Assembly: GCF_003207855.1 (NCBI RefSeq)
Contig: NZ_NKTZ01000006.1
Location: 102,324-166,323 of the forward strand
DNA: 64,000 nt
Reading direction: 5' to 3'
Source: Komagataeibacter rhaeticus
GTDB taxonomy: Bacteria; Pseudomonadota; Alphaproteobacteria; Acetobacterales; Acetobacteraceae
Positions 46,773-56,282 of this stretch are shown piece by piece. The notes under the pieces were generated by a model, which ran no database searches, had not been told where the DNA came from, and worked only from the letters and a program-made list of their open reading frames with translations. Both the position numbers and the translations under genes were made by a program. The first letter of the stretch is position 1. The number at the start of each line of letters is the position of its first letter.

Positions 46773-47471
46773 TCAGCCACCTGCGTCGCCCCCCATCGTC
46801 TGGAGCATGGCTTCGGCGCGGTTGCGCACGCCGTCACCCACGCCCATGTCCATGGCCAGGCGCGTGAAGCGTGCGCGCGCATCGGTGTCCTTCCCGGTGC
46901 GCAGGTCAAGCAGGGCCTCGGCCTCGATCGCCTGGCCACGCCAGGGCTGGCCCGTGCCATCCAGCACCGCAAGGCGGGAGCGCAGGGTGGCGGGATCACC
47001 GCTGTCAATCTGGTGCTGGACCCACAGCAGGCTGGCCAGGGCCGCAATGGTCGGGTCAACCGCCTTTTCCTGCGCCACGCCATCCCATAGTGCAAGGGCA
47101 CCGGGCAGGTCGCCACTGCCCGCCAGCAGGGCAGCACGCTCCATCCGCGCCAGGATGCGCAGCGGGGGGCGGGCCTTCGCATCCAGCGCCTGCAGTTCCG
47201 CCAGGCCGGTTTTCTGTCTTGTGGTCAGCGGGGTTACGCCGGTAGCCGGCGCGTCCGGCGCACGCGCGGCATCGGCCATGGCGGTGAAATACGCCGCCGA
47301 GACCGCCGCATCCGCCCTGTGCGCGCGGGAGAGGGAATACTGCCATCCCCCGGCCCCGATACAGATACCCGCCACCACGACACCGGCGACAACAAGATAG
47401 CGCCGCGCCAGTGCCCTTATGCGTTCGGCACGGATTTCCTCATCGACTTCCGTGAAGATGTCGTCAGCCAC
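46773..47471 (-). CDS. YfgM-like membrane-anchored TPR protein
   Basis: 232 residues from GTG 47471. A cytoplasmic DDIFTEVDEEIRAERIRAL helix is followed by one membrane helix (YLVVAGVVVAGICIGAGGW) and a periplasmic tetratricopeptide-like domain ending EAMLQTMGGDAGG. In E. coli the homolog YfgM is an ancillary SecYEG chaperone partner. Here it stands first in the same yfgM-bamB-der order. The GTG start has AGGA close by and begins the family pattern. The ORF upstream of it is not needed. Confidence 0.82.
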   Translation of the reverse strand: MADDIFTEVDEEIRAERIRALARRYLVVAGVVVAGICIGAGGWQYSLSRAHRADAAVSAAYFTAMADAARAPDAPATGVTPLTTRQKTGLAELQALDAKARPPLRILARMERAALLAGSGDLPGALALWDGVAQEKAVDPTIAALASLLWVQHQIDSGDPATLRSRLAVLDGTGQPWRGQAIEAEALLDLRTGKDTDARARFTRLAMDMGVGDGVRNRAEAMLQTMGGDAGG

Positions 47472-47682
47472 GTTCCTGTCGTTCCCTGCTCGCTTGCGCG
47501 GTGCGTCACACCCCGCGCGTCGTGATTGTCGGCCCCAGCATATCCGGCCCGGACCGGCACGGCAAACCGCCATATAGGGGTGGCCATGACCTTTGTGCAC
47601 CCGGACCAGTCCGTTCACATAGACCGGCCCGTTTTCCACCGCCAGCCACAAGCGGGACGGAAATGCAAAAAGTTCGGGTCTT

Positions 47683-48600
47683 TCACCGCTTCGCTCTTTC
47701 CCGGTCTGCCAGCAGGCAGCGCGCGGTGGTCACGACATTGGCCACATCCAGCCCCTCCATCGGGGCATTGCCCACCGGGCCGGGCGCCATGACCACGCGC
47801 GCCCACGGGCCTGCGGGCGCGTATTCCGAAGCCTTGCTGCGCCCGAACAGCCCCACGGTGGGAATGCCCGTGGCGGCGGCCAGGTGCATGAGCCCGGAAT
47901 CATTGCCAATGAACAGCGTGCACCGCGCCAGCAGGGCCGCCACCTGCGTGACGGAAAGCGCCCCCCCCGTATCCAGCGCATCGGGCAGCTGCGCCAGCAC
48001 CGTCCGCGCGCGGGCGCGCTCGGCCTCGCCGGGTCCGTACAGGATGACGGGACGCATGGCCGGGTCCGCTGCGCGCAGGGTGTTGAAAACCGTGACAAAA
48101 CGGTCTGCCGGCCAGATCTTGCCATCCCAGTTGGCCGTGGGGCCAAGGGCAATCCAGCGTGACCCGTCATCGGGCAGCACGGCGGCGGCGCGGGCGCGTT
48201 CCCCGGCACTGGTCCACGTCACCGGCATGGGGGCGGGATCAAGGTCCAGCAGGTTGCCGATATGGGTGATGCGCCGCCCTTCTCTGCGGCCACCGCGCAT
48301 GATGTGACGCCTGCCCACGCGCAGGAAGTAACTTACGATCGAACCGCGCAGGTCCACGCACAGGTCCCATCTGGTTTCCCGGCACTGCCGCCACAGGTCC
48401 ACCCAGTGCATGTCACGCGGGCGCTTGACCATTTCTATGGTACGCACGCGGCGCGGCATGTGCGCGAACAGGCCGGCGGCCACCGGCCCGCAGGCAATGG
48501 TGAAATCGGCCCGCGGGTAGCGGTGCAGCAGCGTATCCAGCAGCCCTGTGGACAGGATGGCATCCCCCAGCCGGGTGGAAGTGATGAACAGGATGTGCAT
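47683..48600 (-). CDS. Glycosyltransferase family 9 (heptosyltransferase-like)
   Basis: 305 residues with a GT-B fold. The N-terminal part reads ILFITSTRLGDAILSTGLLD and the C-terminal nucleotide-sugar site FIGNDSGLMHLAAATGIPTVGLFG, both typical of LPS heptosyltransferases (WaaC/WaaF/WaaQ). The exact donor and acceptor cannot be told. It would act on LPS core at the inner membrane's cytoplasmic face. The 211 bases to the yfgM-like gene hold nothing I recognise. Confidence 0.9.
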   Translation of the reverse strand: MHILFITSTRLGDAILSTGLLDTLLHRYPRADFTIACGPVAAGLFAHMPRRVRTIEMVKRPRDMHWVDLWRQCRETRWDLCVDLRGSIVSYFLRVGRRHIMRGGRREGRRITHIGNLLDLDPAPMPVTWTSAGERARAAAVLPDDGSRWIALGPTANWDGKIWPADRFVTVFNTLRAADPAMRPVILYGPGEAERARARTVLAQLPDALDTGGALSVTQVAALLARCTLFIGNDSGLMHLAAATGIPTVGLFGRSKASEYAPAGPWARVVMAPGPVGNAPMEGLDVANVVTTARCLLADRERAKR

Positions 48601-48683
48601 GCACGGGTGCTAGTCAGATTTTGCCTGCGTGCCAACCTCTCTTTGCCCTTGCCTGCGGGCGCGGGCATGGCCAGATTGCGCAT

Positions 48684-49511
48684 ATGGCCAGAATTGCTCA
48701 TCTTCCTGATCGCGCCGTGCTCGCTGTTTCGGGGGCGGACCGTGTCTCCTTCCTGCAGGGGCTGGTGTCGAATGACATGACCACCGTTGCCCCCGGCCAC
48801 GCCGTATGGACCGCCTTCCTGTCGGCCCAGGGCAAGTGGCTGGCGGATTTCTTCGTCCTTGCCGACCCCGAAGGCGTGCGCCTGCTGGTGGACTGCGACC
48901 GCGCGCAGGCCGACATGCTGCGCCAGCGCCTGTCGCGCTACCGCCTGCGCGCGCAGGTCGAGATTGGCGAGACCGGCTACGCCGTGCATGCCGCATGGGG
49001 CGATGGCTTCACGCCACCCGCAGGCTACCCCGCCGCCCCCGACCCGCGCCTGCCGGATGCGGGATGGCGGGTCCTGCTGGGCCACCCTGCCCCCGACGCA
49101 TCGGCCGATGACGTGGATTATGACCGCCACCGCCTGGCCCTGGGCCTGCCGGACGGCGCGCGTGACTGCGAAAGTGACAGGACCCTGCTGCTGGAAGCCA
49201 ATTTCGACCAGCTGAACGGCATATCGTGGACCAAGGGCTGCTACATGGGTCAGGAACTGACCGCGCGCACCCGCTATCGTGGGCTGGTGCGCCGCCACCT
49301 GCTGCCCGTCATGGCCGGACGGGAACTACCCCCGCCGGGCACGCCGGTCATGTCGGGCGATACGGCAGTGGGCGAGATGCGGTCCTCACGCGATAGCGCC
49401 GGCATGGCGATGATCCGTAACGAGCATATCCATGATACGGATCTGGTGGCGGGAGGGCACGCGCTGCACGTAAAAGTGCCGCAATGGTTCACCCTGCCGG
49501 ATAAGAAATGA
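48684..49511 (+). CDS. ygfZ: YgfZ/GcvT-fold tetrahydrofolate-binding protein
   Basis: 275 residues starting MARIAHLP. The hallmark KGCYMGQELTAR lies near residue 185, with the N-terminal GADRVSFLQGLVSNDM typical of the GcvT fold. YgfZ (IBA57-like) helps make or repair certain [4Fe-4S] enzymes with folate. [4Fe-4S] clients in this window would include CysI and CysH. The start was chosen to drop an upstream in-frame extension that is unlike the family. Confidence 0.93.
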   Translation: MARIAHLPDRAVLAVSGADRVSFLQGLVSNDMTTVAPGHAVWTAFLSAQGKWLADFFVLADPEGVRLLVDCDRAQADMLRQRLSRYRLRAQVEIGETGYAVHAAWGDGFTPPAGYPAAPDPRLPDAGWRVLLGHPAPDASADDVDYDRHRLALGLPDGARDCESDRTLLLEANFDQLNGISWTKGCYMGQELTARTRYRGLVRRHLLPVMAGRELPPPGTPVMSGDTAVGEMRSSRDSAGMAMIRNEHIHDTDLVAGGHALHVKVPQWFTLPDKK

Positions 49512-49559
49512 TTTCCGGCACGGGACTTCACTGACGGCCGGCCCTTCGTCAACGCGGCA

Positions 49560-49573
49560 GGCAGGCGCCTGCC
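49560..49573. promoter_or_regulatory. 14-bp perfect palindrome before hisI
   Basis: GGCAGGC/GCCTGCC without spacer, 38 bases before the hisI start in a 99-base gap. It may be an operator or a chance GC palindrome. Confidence 0.2.
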
Positions 49574-49610
49574 CATGGGCCAGCCCGGTTTTTATGCAAG
49601 GTCAAGACAG

Positions 49611-50027
49611 ATGCCCTATACACCGCCCGACCCGGCCGTCCGCGCCAGCATGCTGGACAGGGTCCGCTTCAACGCCGATGGCCTGATCACCGCCATCGCC
49701 CAGCAGCATGACACCGGAGAGGTGCTGATGCTGGCATGGATGAACGCCGAGGCACTGGACGAAACCCTGCGCACGGGCCGCGTGTGCTACTATTCCCGCA
49801 GCCGCAACGGCCTGTGGCGCAAGGGCGAGACATCGGGGCAGGTGCAGACCCTGGTCGACGCGCGGCTGGACTGCGACCGTGATGCCGTGCTGCTGCTGGT
49901 GGACCAGAAGGGCGTGGCCTGCCACACCGGCCGGCGCAGCTGCTTCTACAATGCCCTGCGCCCCGAAGGAATCGTGGAAATCACGCAACCCCTGGTTTCA
50001 GCGGAGGCCCTTTATGGCAAAGCCTGA
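49611..50027 (+). CDS. hisI: Phosphoribosyl-AMP cyclohydrolase
   Basis: 138 residues. Third step of histidine synthesis, opening the adenine ring. Conserved segments are LMLAWMNAEALDETLRTGR, YYSRSRNGLWRKGETSG, DCDRDAVLLLVDQ and CHTGRRSCFYN, with the metal-binding Cys residues. It is a monofunctional HisI, as is usual in alphaproteobacteria. The last 14 bases overlap the next small gene, which suggests translational coupling. Confidence 0.96.
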   Translation: MPYTPPDPAVRASMLDRVRFNADGLITAIAQQHDTGEVLMLAWMNAEALDETLRTGRVCYYSRSRNGLWRKGETSGQVQTLVDARLDCDRDAVLLLVDQKGVACHTGRRSCFYNALRPEGIVEITQPLVSAEALYGKA

Positions 50028-50271
50028 CAAACCCGCTCCCGGTAGCCGGGAAGAACGCGATGAGCAGATCGGCAAGCTGGTCTGGATCGGGATTACCGTG
50101 CTGGGCACCGTCATCATGGGCATTTTCATGCTGCGCACGGAACTCCATGCCCTGATATCGGAAAACGAGCCGCTGCCGCCGGGCGCATCCGCACCCGCCA
50201 CACCAGGCGATGACCAGAGCACGCCCGTTTCCCCCGCCGTGCGGGCTACACCGAACGGGCGCGCACAGTAA
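50014..50271 (+). CDS. Small single-span membrane protein, 85 aa
   Basis: I do not recognise this protein. A charged N-terminus (SREERDEQ) is followed by one membrane helix (LVWIGITVLGTVIMGIFML) and a Pro/Ala-rich tail, probably facing the periplasm. GGAGG lies 6 bases before ATG 50014. The first 14 bases lie inside hisI. The last 26 overlap the converging lpxB. Likely a real, poorly conserved protein. Confidence 0.65.
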   Translation: MAKPDKPAPGSREERDEQIGKLVWIGITVLGTVIMGIFMLRTELHALISENEPLPPGASAPATPGDDQSTPVSPAVRATPNGRAQ

Positions 50272-51466
50272 CCGCCCCCAGCAGGTCCATGATTTCGTCC
50301 GCCGCCGCGCCGGCGGGGTCCCCCCCCGGCCCGCGCAGGATCGTGCGGATATGGCCGAACCCGGCGCGCTGCAGGGCACGGCTGGCCGGGTCGCGCAGCA
50401 GGCGTTCCACGGTGGCCGCCAGCAGTTCGGGCGTGCAGCGCTCCTGCAGCAGTTCGGGCACCAGCCTGTGCCCGCACAGCAGGTTGACCATGGCCACATA
50501 CGGCACCCGGATCAGCCGCCGCGCCATGGCGGCCGTAAGCGGGTTGACACGGTAGGTCACCGCCATGGGCACGCCCGCCATGGCCAGTTCCAGCGTGGAC
50601 GTGCCCGATTTGGTCAGCGCCGCATCGGCTGCGGCAAAGGCATCGTGCTTGTCATCCACGTCCGTCACGATAATGGGCCGGACCGGCCATTTCGCCACAC
50701 CCGCGCGCACGATACCGGCAATGACGGGGGAGACGGGCACCACCGGCACGATACCCGGTACGCGCCGCCGCAGGAGGGCCAGCATCCGGCCAAGGACCGG
50801 CAGCAGGCGGGGCGCTTCGGAGCGGCGGCTGCCGGGCATGAGCACCAGCACCGGCGCGTCCGCCGCAATGCCGTACCGTGTGCGGAAGGCCGCACCCGAC
50901 CCCGCATCCGCACCGGACTGGAGCACGGGGTGGCCGACAAAACGCGCCTCCAGCCCATGGCGGGCAAAGAATTCCGGCTCAAACGGCAGCAGGCATAGCA
51001 TGCGCTCCCACAGGCCGGGAAATTCGCGCACCCTGTGCTCGCGCCATGCCCAGACCTGCGGGGCTACATAATGCAGGCGCGGAATGGACAGCGGCGCGAT
51101 CCGCCGCAGCAGGCGCAGGGTAAAGCCCGGACTGTCGATGGTAATGACCAGATCGGGCCGGCGCGCCGTAACATCCGCCACCGCCTGGTCCAGCCTGCGC
51201 GACAGGTGGCGCAGGCGGGGCAGTACCTCCATCAGTCCCATGACCGCAAGATCACGCAGCGGGAAGAGCGAGTGCAGCCCCTGCCCCTGCATGCGCTCAC
51301 CGCCAATACCGGCAAAGCGCACGCCCGGACAGCGCGCGCGCAGGGCCGCCATGAGGCGGCTGCCCAGCACATCGCCACTGGCCTCGCCCGCCATGATCCA
51401 TATGGTCGGGCCGGAGGGGGACGCATCCGTTGCGGCGGGCGGAGGGGAAGATGAAGGTCCGGTCAT
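50246..51466 (-). CDS. lpxB: Lipid-A-disaccharide synthase
   Basis: 406 residues of glycosyltransferase family 19. It joins UDP-diacylglucosamine and lipid X at the inner membrane. Segments are WIMAGEASGDVLGSRLM, FAGIGGERMQGQGL, MGLMEVLPRL, DSPGFTLRLLR and LTKSGTSTLELA. The first 18 residues are low-complexity and variable. It is separate from the waaA-lpxK-lpxL operon but in the same pathway. Downstream neighbours are not lipid A genes, so it may be transcribed alone. Confidence 0.95.
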   Translation of the reverse strand: MTGPSSSPPPAATDASPSGPTIWIMAGEASGDVLGSRLMAALRARCPGVRFAGIGGERMQGQGLHSLFPLRDLAVMGLMEVLPRLRHLSRRLDQAVADVTARRPDLVITIDSPGFTLRLLRRIAPLSIPRLHYVAPQVWAWREHRVREFPGLWERMLCLLPFEPEFFARHGLEARFVGHPVLQSGADAGSGAAFRTRYGIAADAPVLVLMPGSRRSEAPRLLPVLGRMLALLRRRVPGIVPVVPVSPVIAGIVRAGVAKWPVRPIIVTDVDDKHDAFAAADAALTKSGTSTLELAMAGVPMAVTYRVNPLTAAMARRLIRVPYVAMVNLLCGHRLVPELLQERCTPELLAATVERLLRDPASRALQRAGFGHIRTILRGPGGDPAGAAADEIMDLLGAVTVRARSV

Positions 51467-51512
51467 GCCTGACCGGCTTATCGCGTCGGCCCCGGCAGCG
51501 CAAATACATGAA

Positions 51513-51600
51513 AAATTTCTGATGGCGCTTTTTTCAGAACGCTTCAGGAACGTCGCCTTCTTGCAAAAAAGGCGGCATCCGGAAACCTTTACCGTTTCCT
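51513..51600 (-). repeat. Dispersed 3'-end repeat, copy G
   Basis: Full-length copy. On the minus strand, beginning at the pstS stop, it gives GGAAACGGTAAAGGTTTCC (a 6-bp arm GGAAAC/GTTTCC), GGATGCCGCCTTTTTTGC, then CGACGTTCCTGAAGCG. The hairpin at 51554-51574 has CGCCTT/AAGGCG. Only about 25 bases separate the stop codon from the hairpin. Confidence 0.75.
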
Positions 51601-52621
51601 ATCTGAGCAGGCCGCGTATGGTGGCACGGATGTCATCGGGCAGCGGCACATAATGCAGGGCAAGGGCCGCCTCGCCCCCATTTTGCATGCTCCAGTCAAA
51701 GAAGGCCCGCACGGCACGGCCCCGGGGCGTATCGGCCTTATCCTGCGGCAGCAGCGCGTAGGTCGCGGCCATGATCGGCCATGCGCCCACACCCTCGCCA
51801 TCCAGCACGTCCCCCGCATGGGTTGCGTCCTGTGCCCAGTGCGCGGTGGCCACGGCGTGGCGGAAGCTTTCCGGATCGGCCGCGACCATATCCCCATGCC
51901 GGTTGCGCAGTTCGACAATCGGCATGTGGTTGCCGGCGGCATAGGCATATTCCACATAGCCTATGCTGCCCTCGGTATTGCGCACGGCGGCGGCTATCCC
52001 GTCATTGCCACGCGCGCCCTCACCCACCGGCCATTCGATGGAAGTGCCGCTCCCCTGCTCCTTCGCCCAGCGGGGCGAGACACGGGCAAGGTAGGAGGTG
52101 AACACGAACGTGGTGCCCGATCCATCCGCCCGGCGTACGGGGGCCACCGGAATGGCGGGCAGGGCCATGCCGGGATTTTCGGCCACGATGGCAGGGTCGT
52201 TCCACATCGTGATGTCACCGGCATAGAGCCGCGCCAGCAATTCGCCGGTCAGATGCAGATGGCCCGCATCCACACCGGGCAGGTTCACCACCGCGACAAT
52301 CGCCCCCAGCACGGTGGGAAACTGGATCAGCCCGTTCTGCGCCAACTGGGCCGCACTCATCGGGGCATCGGACGCGCCAAAATCGACCGTGCGGGCCTTG
52401 ACCTGGTTCTGCCCGGCGCCAGAGCCGATGGTCTGGTAATTCAGGCGGATGTCGGTCGCGCGCGCGACAGCAGCCCCCCACGCCCCATAGATCGGCGCGC
52501 CAAAGCTGGACCCCGCCCCCGTGATTTCCGTGGCATGGGCCCGCGCGCCCAGCAGCCCCAGCAAGACCGCAAGCCCCGCCCCCAAACCATGGCGCACCTG
52601 CCGCGGAGATGGCGCACGCAT
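51599..52621 (-). CDS. pstS: Phosphate ABC transporter, periplasmic binding protein PstS
   Basis: 340 residues. A signal peptide ends near ARAHA-TEITG. The mature N-terminus EITGAGSSFGAPIYGAWG and the phosphate-binding loops GSGAGQNQVKARTVDFGASDAPM and DGSGTTFVFTSYL are classic PstS. ATG 52621 is 7 bases past the pheT stop. No pstCAB, phoU or phoBR genes accompany it, so this is an orphan copy that may be transcribed from pheST or from its own promoter within pheT. Confidence 0.93.
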   Translation of the reverse strand: MRAPSPRQVRHGLGAGLAVLLGLLGARAHATEITGAGSSFGAPIYGAWGAAVARATDIRLNYQTIGSGAGQNQVKARTVDFGASDAPMSAAQLAQNGLIQFPTVLGAIVAVVNLPGVDAGHLHLTGELLARLYAGDITMWNDPAIVAENPGMALPAIPVAPVRRADGSGTTFVFTSYLARVSPRWAKEQGSGTSIEWPVGEGARGNDGIAAAVRNTEGSIGYVEYAYAAGNHMPIVELRNRHGDMVAADPESFRHAVATAHWAQDATHAGDVLDGEGVGAWPIMAATYALLPQDKADTPRGRAVRAFFDWSMQNGGEAALALHYVPLPDDIRATIRGLLR

Positions 52622-52628
52622 GGCGGGT

Positions 52629-55091
52629 TCAGCCCCGCAGGACCGCATTGCAGCTTTTCTGCGCGGCGGCCAGCACCCGTTCACAAACGGCTTCGATTTC
52701 CGCATCGGTCAGGGTCCCGTCCATCGGCTGAAGGGTTATCTCCACACCCAGCGACCTGTGCCCCGCCGGGATCTTGTCACCTTCATAAACGTCAAACAGG
52801 TTTGCCGCGACAATCAGGTTGCGTTCCGCACCCCTGACGGCCCGCAGCAGTTTTTCCGCCGGAACATCCGCCGCCACCACAAAGGCGAAATCACGCCGGA
52901 GCGGCTGGAAGGCGGACAGTGCCGGGGGGGCTTTGCGCTTGCGCTTGGGCTCAGGCACCGCATCGGGATACAGCATGAACGCGCAGACCGGCACGTCAAT
53001 GCCGCGCGTGGCCAGCAGGGCCGGATGCAGCTGGCCAAAATGCCCCAGCACCAGCTTCGGTCCCTGCCGGATCACGCCGGAACGGCCCGGATGGTAGAAG
53101 GCGGGCGCATCGGGGGTCATGCTTAACCCCTCCATGGCCGCACCTGCGGCGGCAAGGGCCGACAGCGCATCGGCCTTGACCTGCCACAGGTCCACCGGCC
53201 GTGCCGCCTGGCCCGGCAGGCGCGGCGAATGGCCACTGCGGATGCCCGCGGCCACCAGCACCTGACCCTCCGGGCCAAAGGCCGGCCCGACCTCGAACAG
53301 GCCCAGATCGGGATAACCGCGCGCGACATTGCCCCGCACCGCCGCCAGCAGGTTGACCAGCGGTGTCGGGCGCATCTGGTCCAGATCGGCCGCAATCGGG
53401 TTGAGCAGGTGCAGTTCCGGCGGGGTCTCGCCAAATTCGGCGGCCTGCTCCATGGCCACGAACGAGAAGCCCACCGTCTCCAGCAGGCCACCCGCCGCAA
53501 GCTGGCGGCGCAGGCTGGCAATCCGGCTCTGGCGCGGCGTGAAGGCGGGCAGTGGCACGGCATTGCCCACCGGCAGCGACACGGCGGGTACGCTGTCCAG
53601 CCCGCGCAGGCGCAGCACTTCCTCGATCAGGTCCACTTCCGGGTCAAGGGCCACGGCCCCTTCCGCCGCAGTCTGGGCGCGCGCGGGCGGCAGGTCGGCC
53701 TGCTGGTCCAGCAGCATGGGAGTTGCGATGTCATTGCGCCACGGCGGCACGTCCACCACCACATGGCAGGCATCACATTCACGCACCGTGAAGCCCAGCC
53801 CCTCCAGCAGGTGCACGGCATGGTCGGGTTCTTCCACCAGGCCGCCGATCGTCTCCAGGCGGGCGAAGTCCAGATGCGCCTGGCGCTGCCACGCAGGCTC
53901 GGCCCCGGCCGAGACCACGCTGCCCGCCTCACCGCCGCACAGGTCAAGGATCATACGCGTCACGGCCTCAAGTGCCGCGGGCGGCAGGGCCTGATCCACC
54001 CCGCGCTCGAAGCGCTGGCGGGCATCGGAATGCAGGTTGTGCCGTCGCCCCGCCAGCGCGATCGCCACCGGGTCGAACAGCGCGCATTCCACGAATACGG
54101 TGGTTGTCGTATCGCTCACACCGCTTCCGGCCCCGCCCATGATCCCGGCCAGCGACTGCACACCGCGCCCGTCGGCAATCACGCAGTCATCGGGGGTCAT
54201 GACATGCTCGCTGCCATCCAGCGCCGTGAAGGTCTCGCCCGCGCCACGGCAGATGGTCAGTTCTCCACCCATGATCCTGTCCGCATCGAACACATGCAGC
54301 GGACGCCCCAGGTCGAAGGTGAAGAAATTGGTGATATCCACCAGTGCCGAGACCGGGCGCAGGCCGATGGATTCCAGCCGGCGCTTCAGCCAGTCCGGGC
54401 TGGGACCGTTCCGGACACCCCTTATGGCGCGCCCCAGCACCCATGGGCAGGCTTCGGGATAGGTGATGCGCCATGTGATGGGGGACTCGAACCGGCTTTC
54501 CACCGTCCCGGGCCGCCAGGGCCGGAGCGTGCCCAGTCCCGCCGCCGCAAGGTCACGCGCAATGCCGCGCACGGCCAGCGCATCGCCCCGGTTGGGGGTG
54601 ATGGCAATGTCGATGACCGGATCATCCAGCCCGGCGAACAGCGGGTAGGACTGCCCCGTCGCGGTGCCTTCGGGCAGTTCGGCTATGCCGCTGTCTTCCT
54701 CGCCAATGCCCAGTTCACGCAGCGAGCACAGCATGCCGCCGCTGGTCTCGCCCCGCAGCTTGCCCGCCTTGATGGTGATGCCGCTGGCCGGGATGAAGGT
54801 GCCGGGCGGGGCAAAGATCACATGCAGCCCGGTGCGCGCATTGGGCGCACCGCACACGACCTGCACGCGCCCGAACCCCTCCCCCGCATCAACCTGGCAG
54901 ACGCGCAGCCGGTCGGCATTGGGGTGCTGGGTGGCTTCGATGATGCGTGCGGTGCGGAAGGCGGCAAGTGCTGCCGCCGGGTTTTCCACCCCTTCCACCT
55001 CAAGCCCGATGGTGTTCAGGGTAGCGGTAATCTCGTCCAGCGTTGCCGTGGTCTCAAGATGTTCGCGCAGCCAGGACAGGGAGAACTTCAT
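52629..55091 (-). CDS. pheT: Phenylalanine-tRNA ligase subunit beta
   Basis: 820 residues. The N-terminal tRNA-binding OB fold carries VVCGAPNARTGLHVIFAPPGT (about 70-90). The B3/B4 editing domain, B5 domain and a C-terminal FDX-ACB anticodon-binding domain (LSAFQPLRRDFAFVV) follow. It works as an alpha2-beta2 enzyme with PheS. It starts 3 bases after the pheS stop, so the two are translated together. The length is slightly above average because of small insertions in the middle. Confidence 0.97.
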   Translation of the reverse strand: MKFSLSWLREHLETTATLDEITATLNTIGLEVEGVENPAAALAAFRTARIIEATQHPNADRLRVCQVDAGEGFGRVQVVCGAPNARTGLHVIFAPPGTFIPASGITIKAGKLRGETSGGMLCSLRELGIGEEDSGIAELPEGTATGQSYPLFAGLDDPVIDIAITPNRGDALAVRGIARDLAAAGLGTLRPWRPGTVESRFESPITWRITYPEACPWVLGRAIRGVRNGPSPDWLKRRLESIGLRPVSALVDITNFFTFDLGRPLHVFDADRIMGGELTICRGAGETFTALDGSEHVMTPDDCVIADGRGVQSLAGIMGGAGSGVSDTTTTVFVECALFDPVAIALAGRRHNLHSDARQRFERGVDQALPPAALEAVTRMILDLCGGEAGSVVSAGAEPAWQRQAHLDFARLETIGGLVEEPDHAVHLLEGLGFTVRECDACHVVVDVPPWRNDIATPMLLDQQADLPPARAQTAAEGAVALDPEVDLIEEVLRLRGLDSVPAVSLPVGNAVPLPAFTPRQSRIASLRRQLAAGGLLETVGFSFVAMEQAAEFGETPPELHLLNPIAADLDQMRPTPLVNLLAAVRGNVARGYPDLGLFEVGPAFGPEGQVLVAAGIRSGHSPRLPGQAARPVDLWQVKADALSALAAAGAAMEGLSMTPDAPAFYHPGRSGVIRQGPKLVLGHFGQLHPALLATRGIDVPVCAFMLYPDAVPEPKRKRKAPPALSAFQPLRRDFAFVVAADVPAEKLLRAVRGAERNLIVAANLFDVYEGDKIPAGHRSLGVEITLQPMDGTLTDAEIEAVCERVLAAAQKSCNAVLRG

Positions 55092-55094
55092 CGA

Positions 55095-56165
55095 TCACAG
55101 ACCTTCGTGCAGCAGGGCGGGAGACAGGGGGCTGGTGCCGTAATGGCGCAGCCAGCGGACATCGCTTTCATAGAACGAGCGCAGGTCGGGAATGCCGTGG
55201 CGCAGCATGGTCAGCCGCTCGATGCCCATGCCGAAGGCAAAGCCCTGCCACTGCCGGGCATCCAGCCCGCAATTGGCCAGCACGCGGGGGTGAACCATGC
55301 CCGCCCCCAGCACTTCCAGCCAGTCACCGCCGGTGCCGATCTGCCCCGTTTTGCGTGACCAGCCGATATCGATTTCCATCGAGGGTTCGGTAAACGGGAA
55401 ATACGACGCCCGGAACCGCACCGGCAGGTCCGGCATCTGGAAGAACGCGCGCAGGAAATCCGACAGGCAGCCCTTGAGATGGCCCAGCGTGATGCCACGA
55501 TCAATCACCAGCCCCTCGCACTGATGGAACATGGGGGAATGGGTGGCATCATGGTCCGCGCGGTAGGTGCGGCCGGGGGCGATGATGCGGATGGGGGGTT
55601 CATGGCCCAGCATGGTGCGGATCTGCACGCCCGATGTCTGGGTGCGCAGCACGCGCTCGGGCTGGCCCTCGGCCACGGCTGGCAGGTAGAAGGTATCCTG
55701 GTCCGTGCGGGCGGGATGGTGGGCGGGCGTGTTCAGCGCCGAGAAGTTGTGCCAGTCGCTCTCGATATCCGGGCCTTCGGCTATGGTGAAGCCCATGGAA
55801 CCGAAAATGGCGGCCATTTCCTCGATCGTGCGGGTAATGGGATGCAGCAGCCCCTCGGGGGCCGGGGCGCAGGGCAGTGTCACGTCCACCCGCTCGGCCG
55901 CAAGGCGGGCGTTCAGGGCGGCGGCTTCCAGTTCCTGCCCGCGCGCATCGATCAGACGGGAAAGTTCATCACGCAGCCGGTTGAGCGCGGCGCCACGCGT
56001 GCGCCGCTCATCCGGTGTCATGCGGCCAAGCTGCTTGAGAAGTGCGGTCAGCGTGCCCGATTTGCCCAGCGTGGCCACGCGCACCGCGTCCCACGCGCGC
56101 TGGTCGGTCGCGGCAGCGAGTGCCTGAACTGTCTGTTCCCTCAGGGTTTCGAGATCGTCACTCAT
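55095..56165 (-). CDS. pheS: Phenylalanine-tRNA ligase subunit alpha
   Basis: 356 residues. Class II core motifs are HPARTDQDTFYL, LRTQTSGVQIRTM, HSPMFHQCEGLVID and GFAFGMGIERLTML, after an N-terminal coiled coil. It charges tRNA-Phe together with PheT. ATG 56165 has GAGG at short distance; the longer in-frame start is GTG. The rpmI-rplT terminator upstream implies pheST has its own promoter between about 56170 and 56280. Confidence 0.97.
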   Translation of the reverse strand: MSDDLETLREQTVQALAAATDQRAWDAVRVATLGKSGTLTALLKQLGRMTPDERRTRGAALNRLRDELSRLIDARGQELEAAALNARLAAERVDVTLPCAPAPEGLLHPITRTIEEMAAIFGSMGFTIAEGPDIESDWHNFSALNTPAHHPARTDQDTFYLPAVAEGQPERVLRTQTSGVQIRTMLGHEPPIRIIAPGRTYRADHDATHSPMFHQCEGLVIDRGITLGHLKGCLSDFLRAFFQMPDLPVRFRASYFPFTEPSMEIDIGWSRKTGQIGTGGDWLEVLGAGMVHPRVLANCGLDARQWQGFAFGMGIERLTMLRHGIPDLRSFYESDVRWLRHYGTSPLSPALLHEGL

Positions 56166-56282
56166 AGCACCTCGCACAGGCTCACGTCGGGCGGGCTGGC
56201 AAAGGGGTATCTACCGGCGGGCCAGACCCGGCGCATGGAATTGTGCCCGTGGCCGCTGGCGGATACGGCACGGGCCTTGCAT

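Noticed and set aside
44456..46867. 803-aa frame antisense to der and bamB
   Set aside because: Shadow; both minus-strand genes carry clear family motifs.
53229..55358. 709-aa frame antisense to pheT
   Set aside because: Shadow of a well-recognised synthetase.
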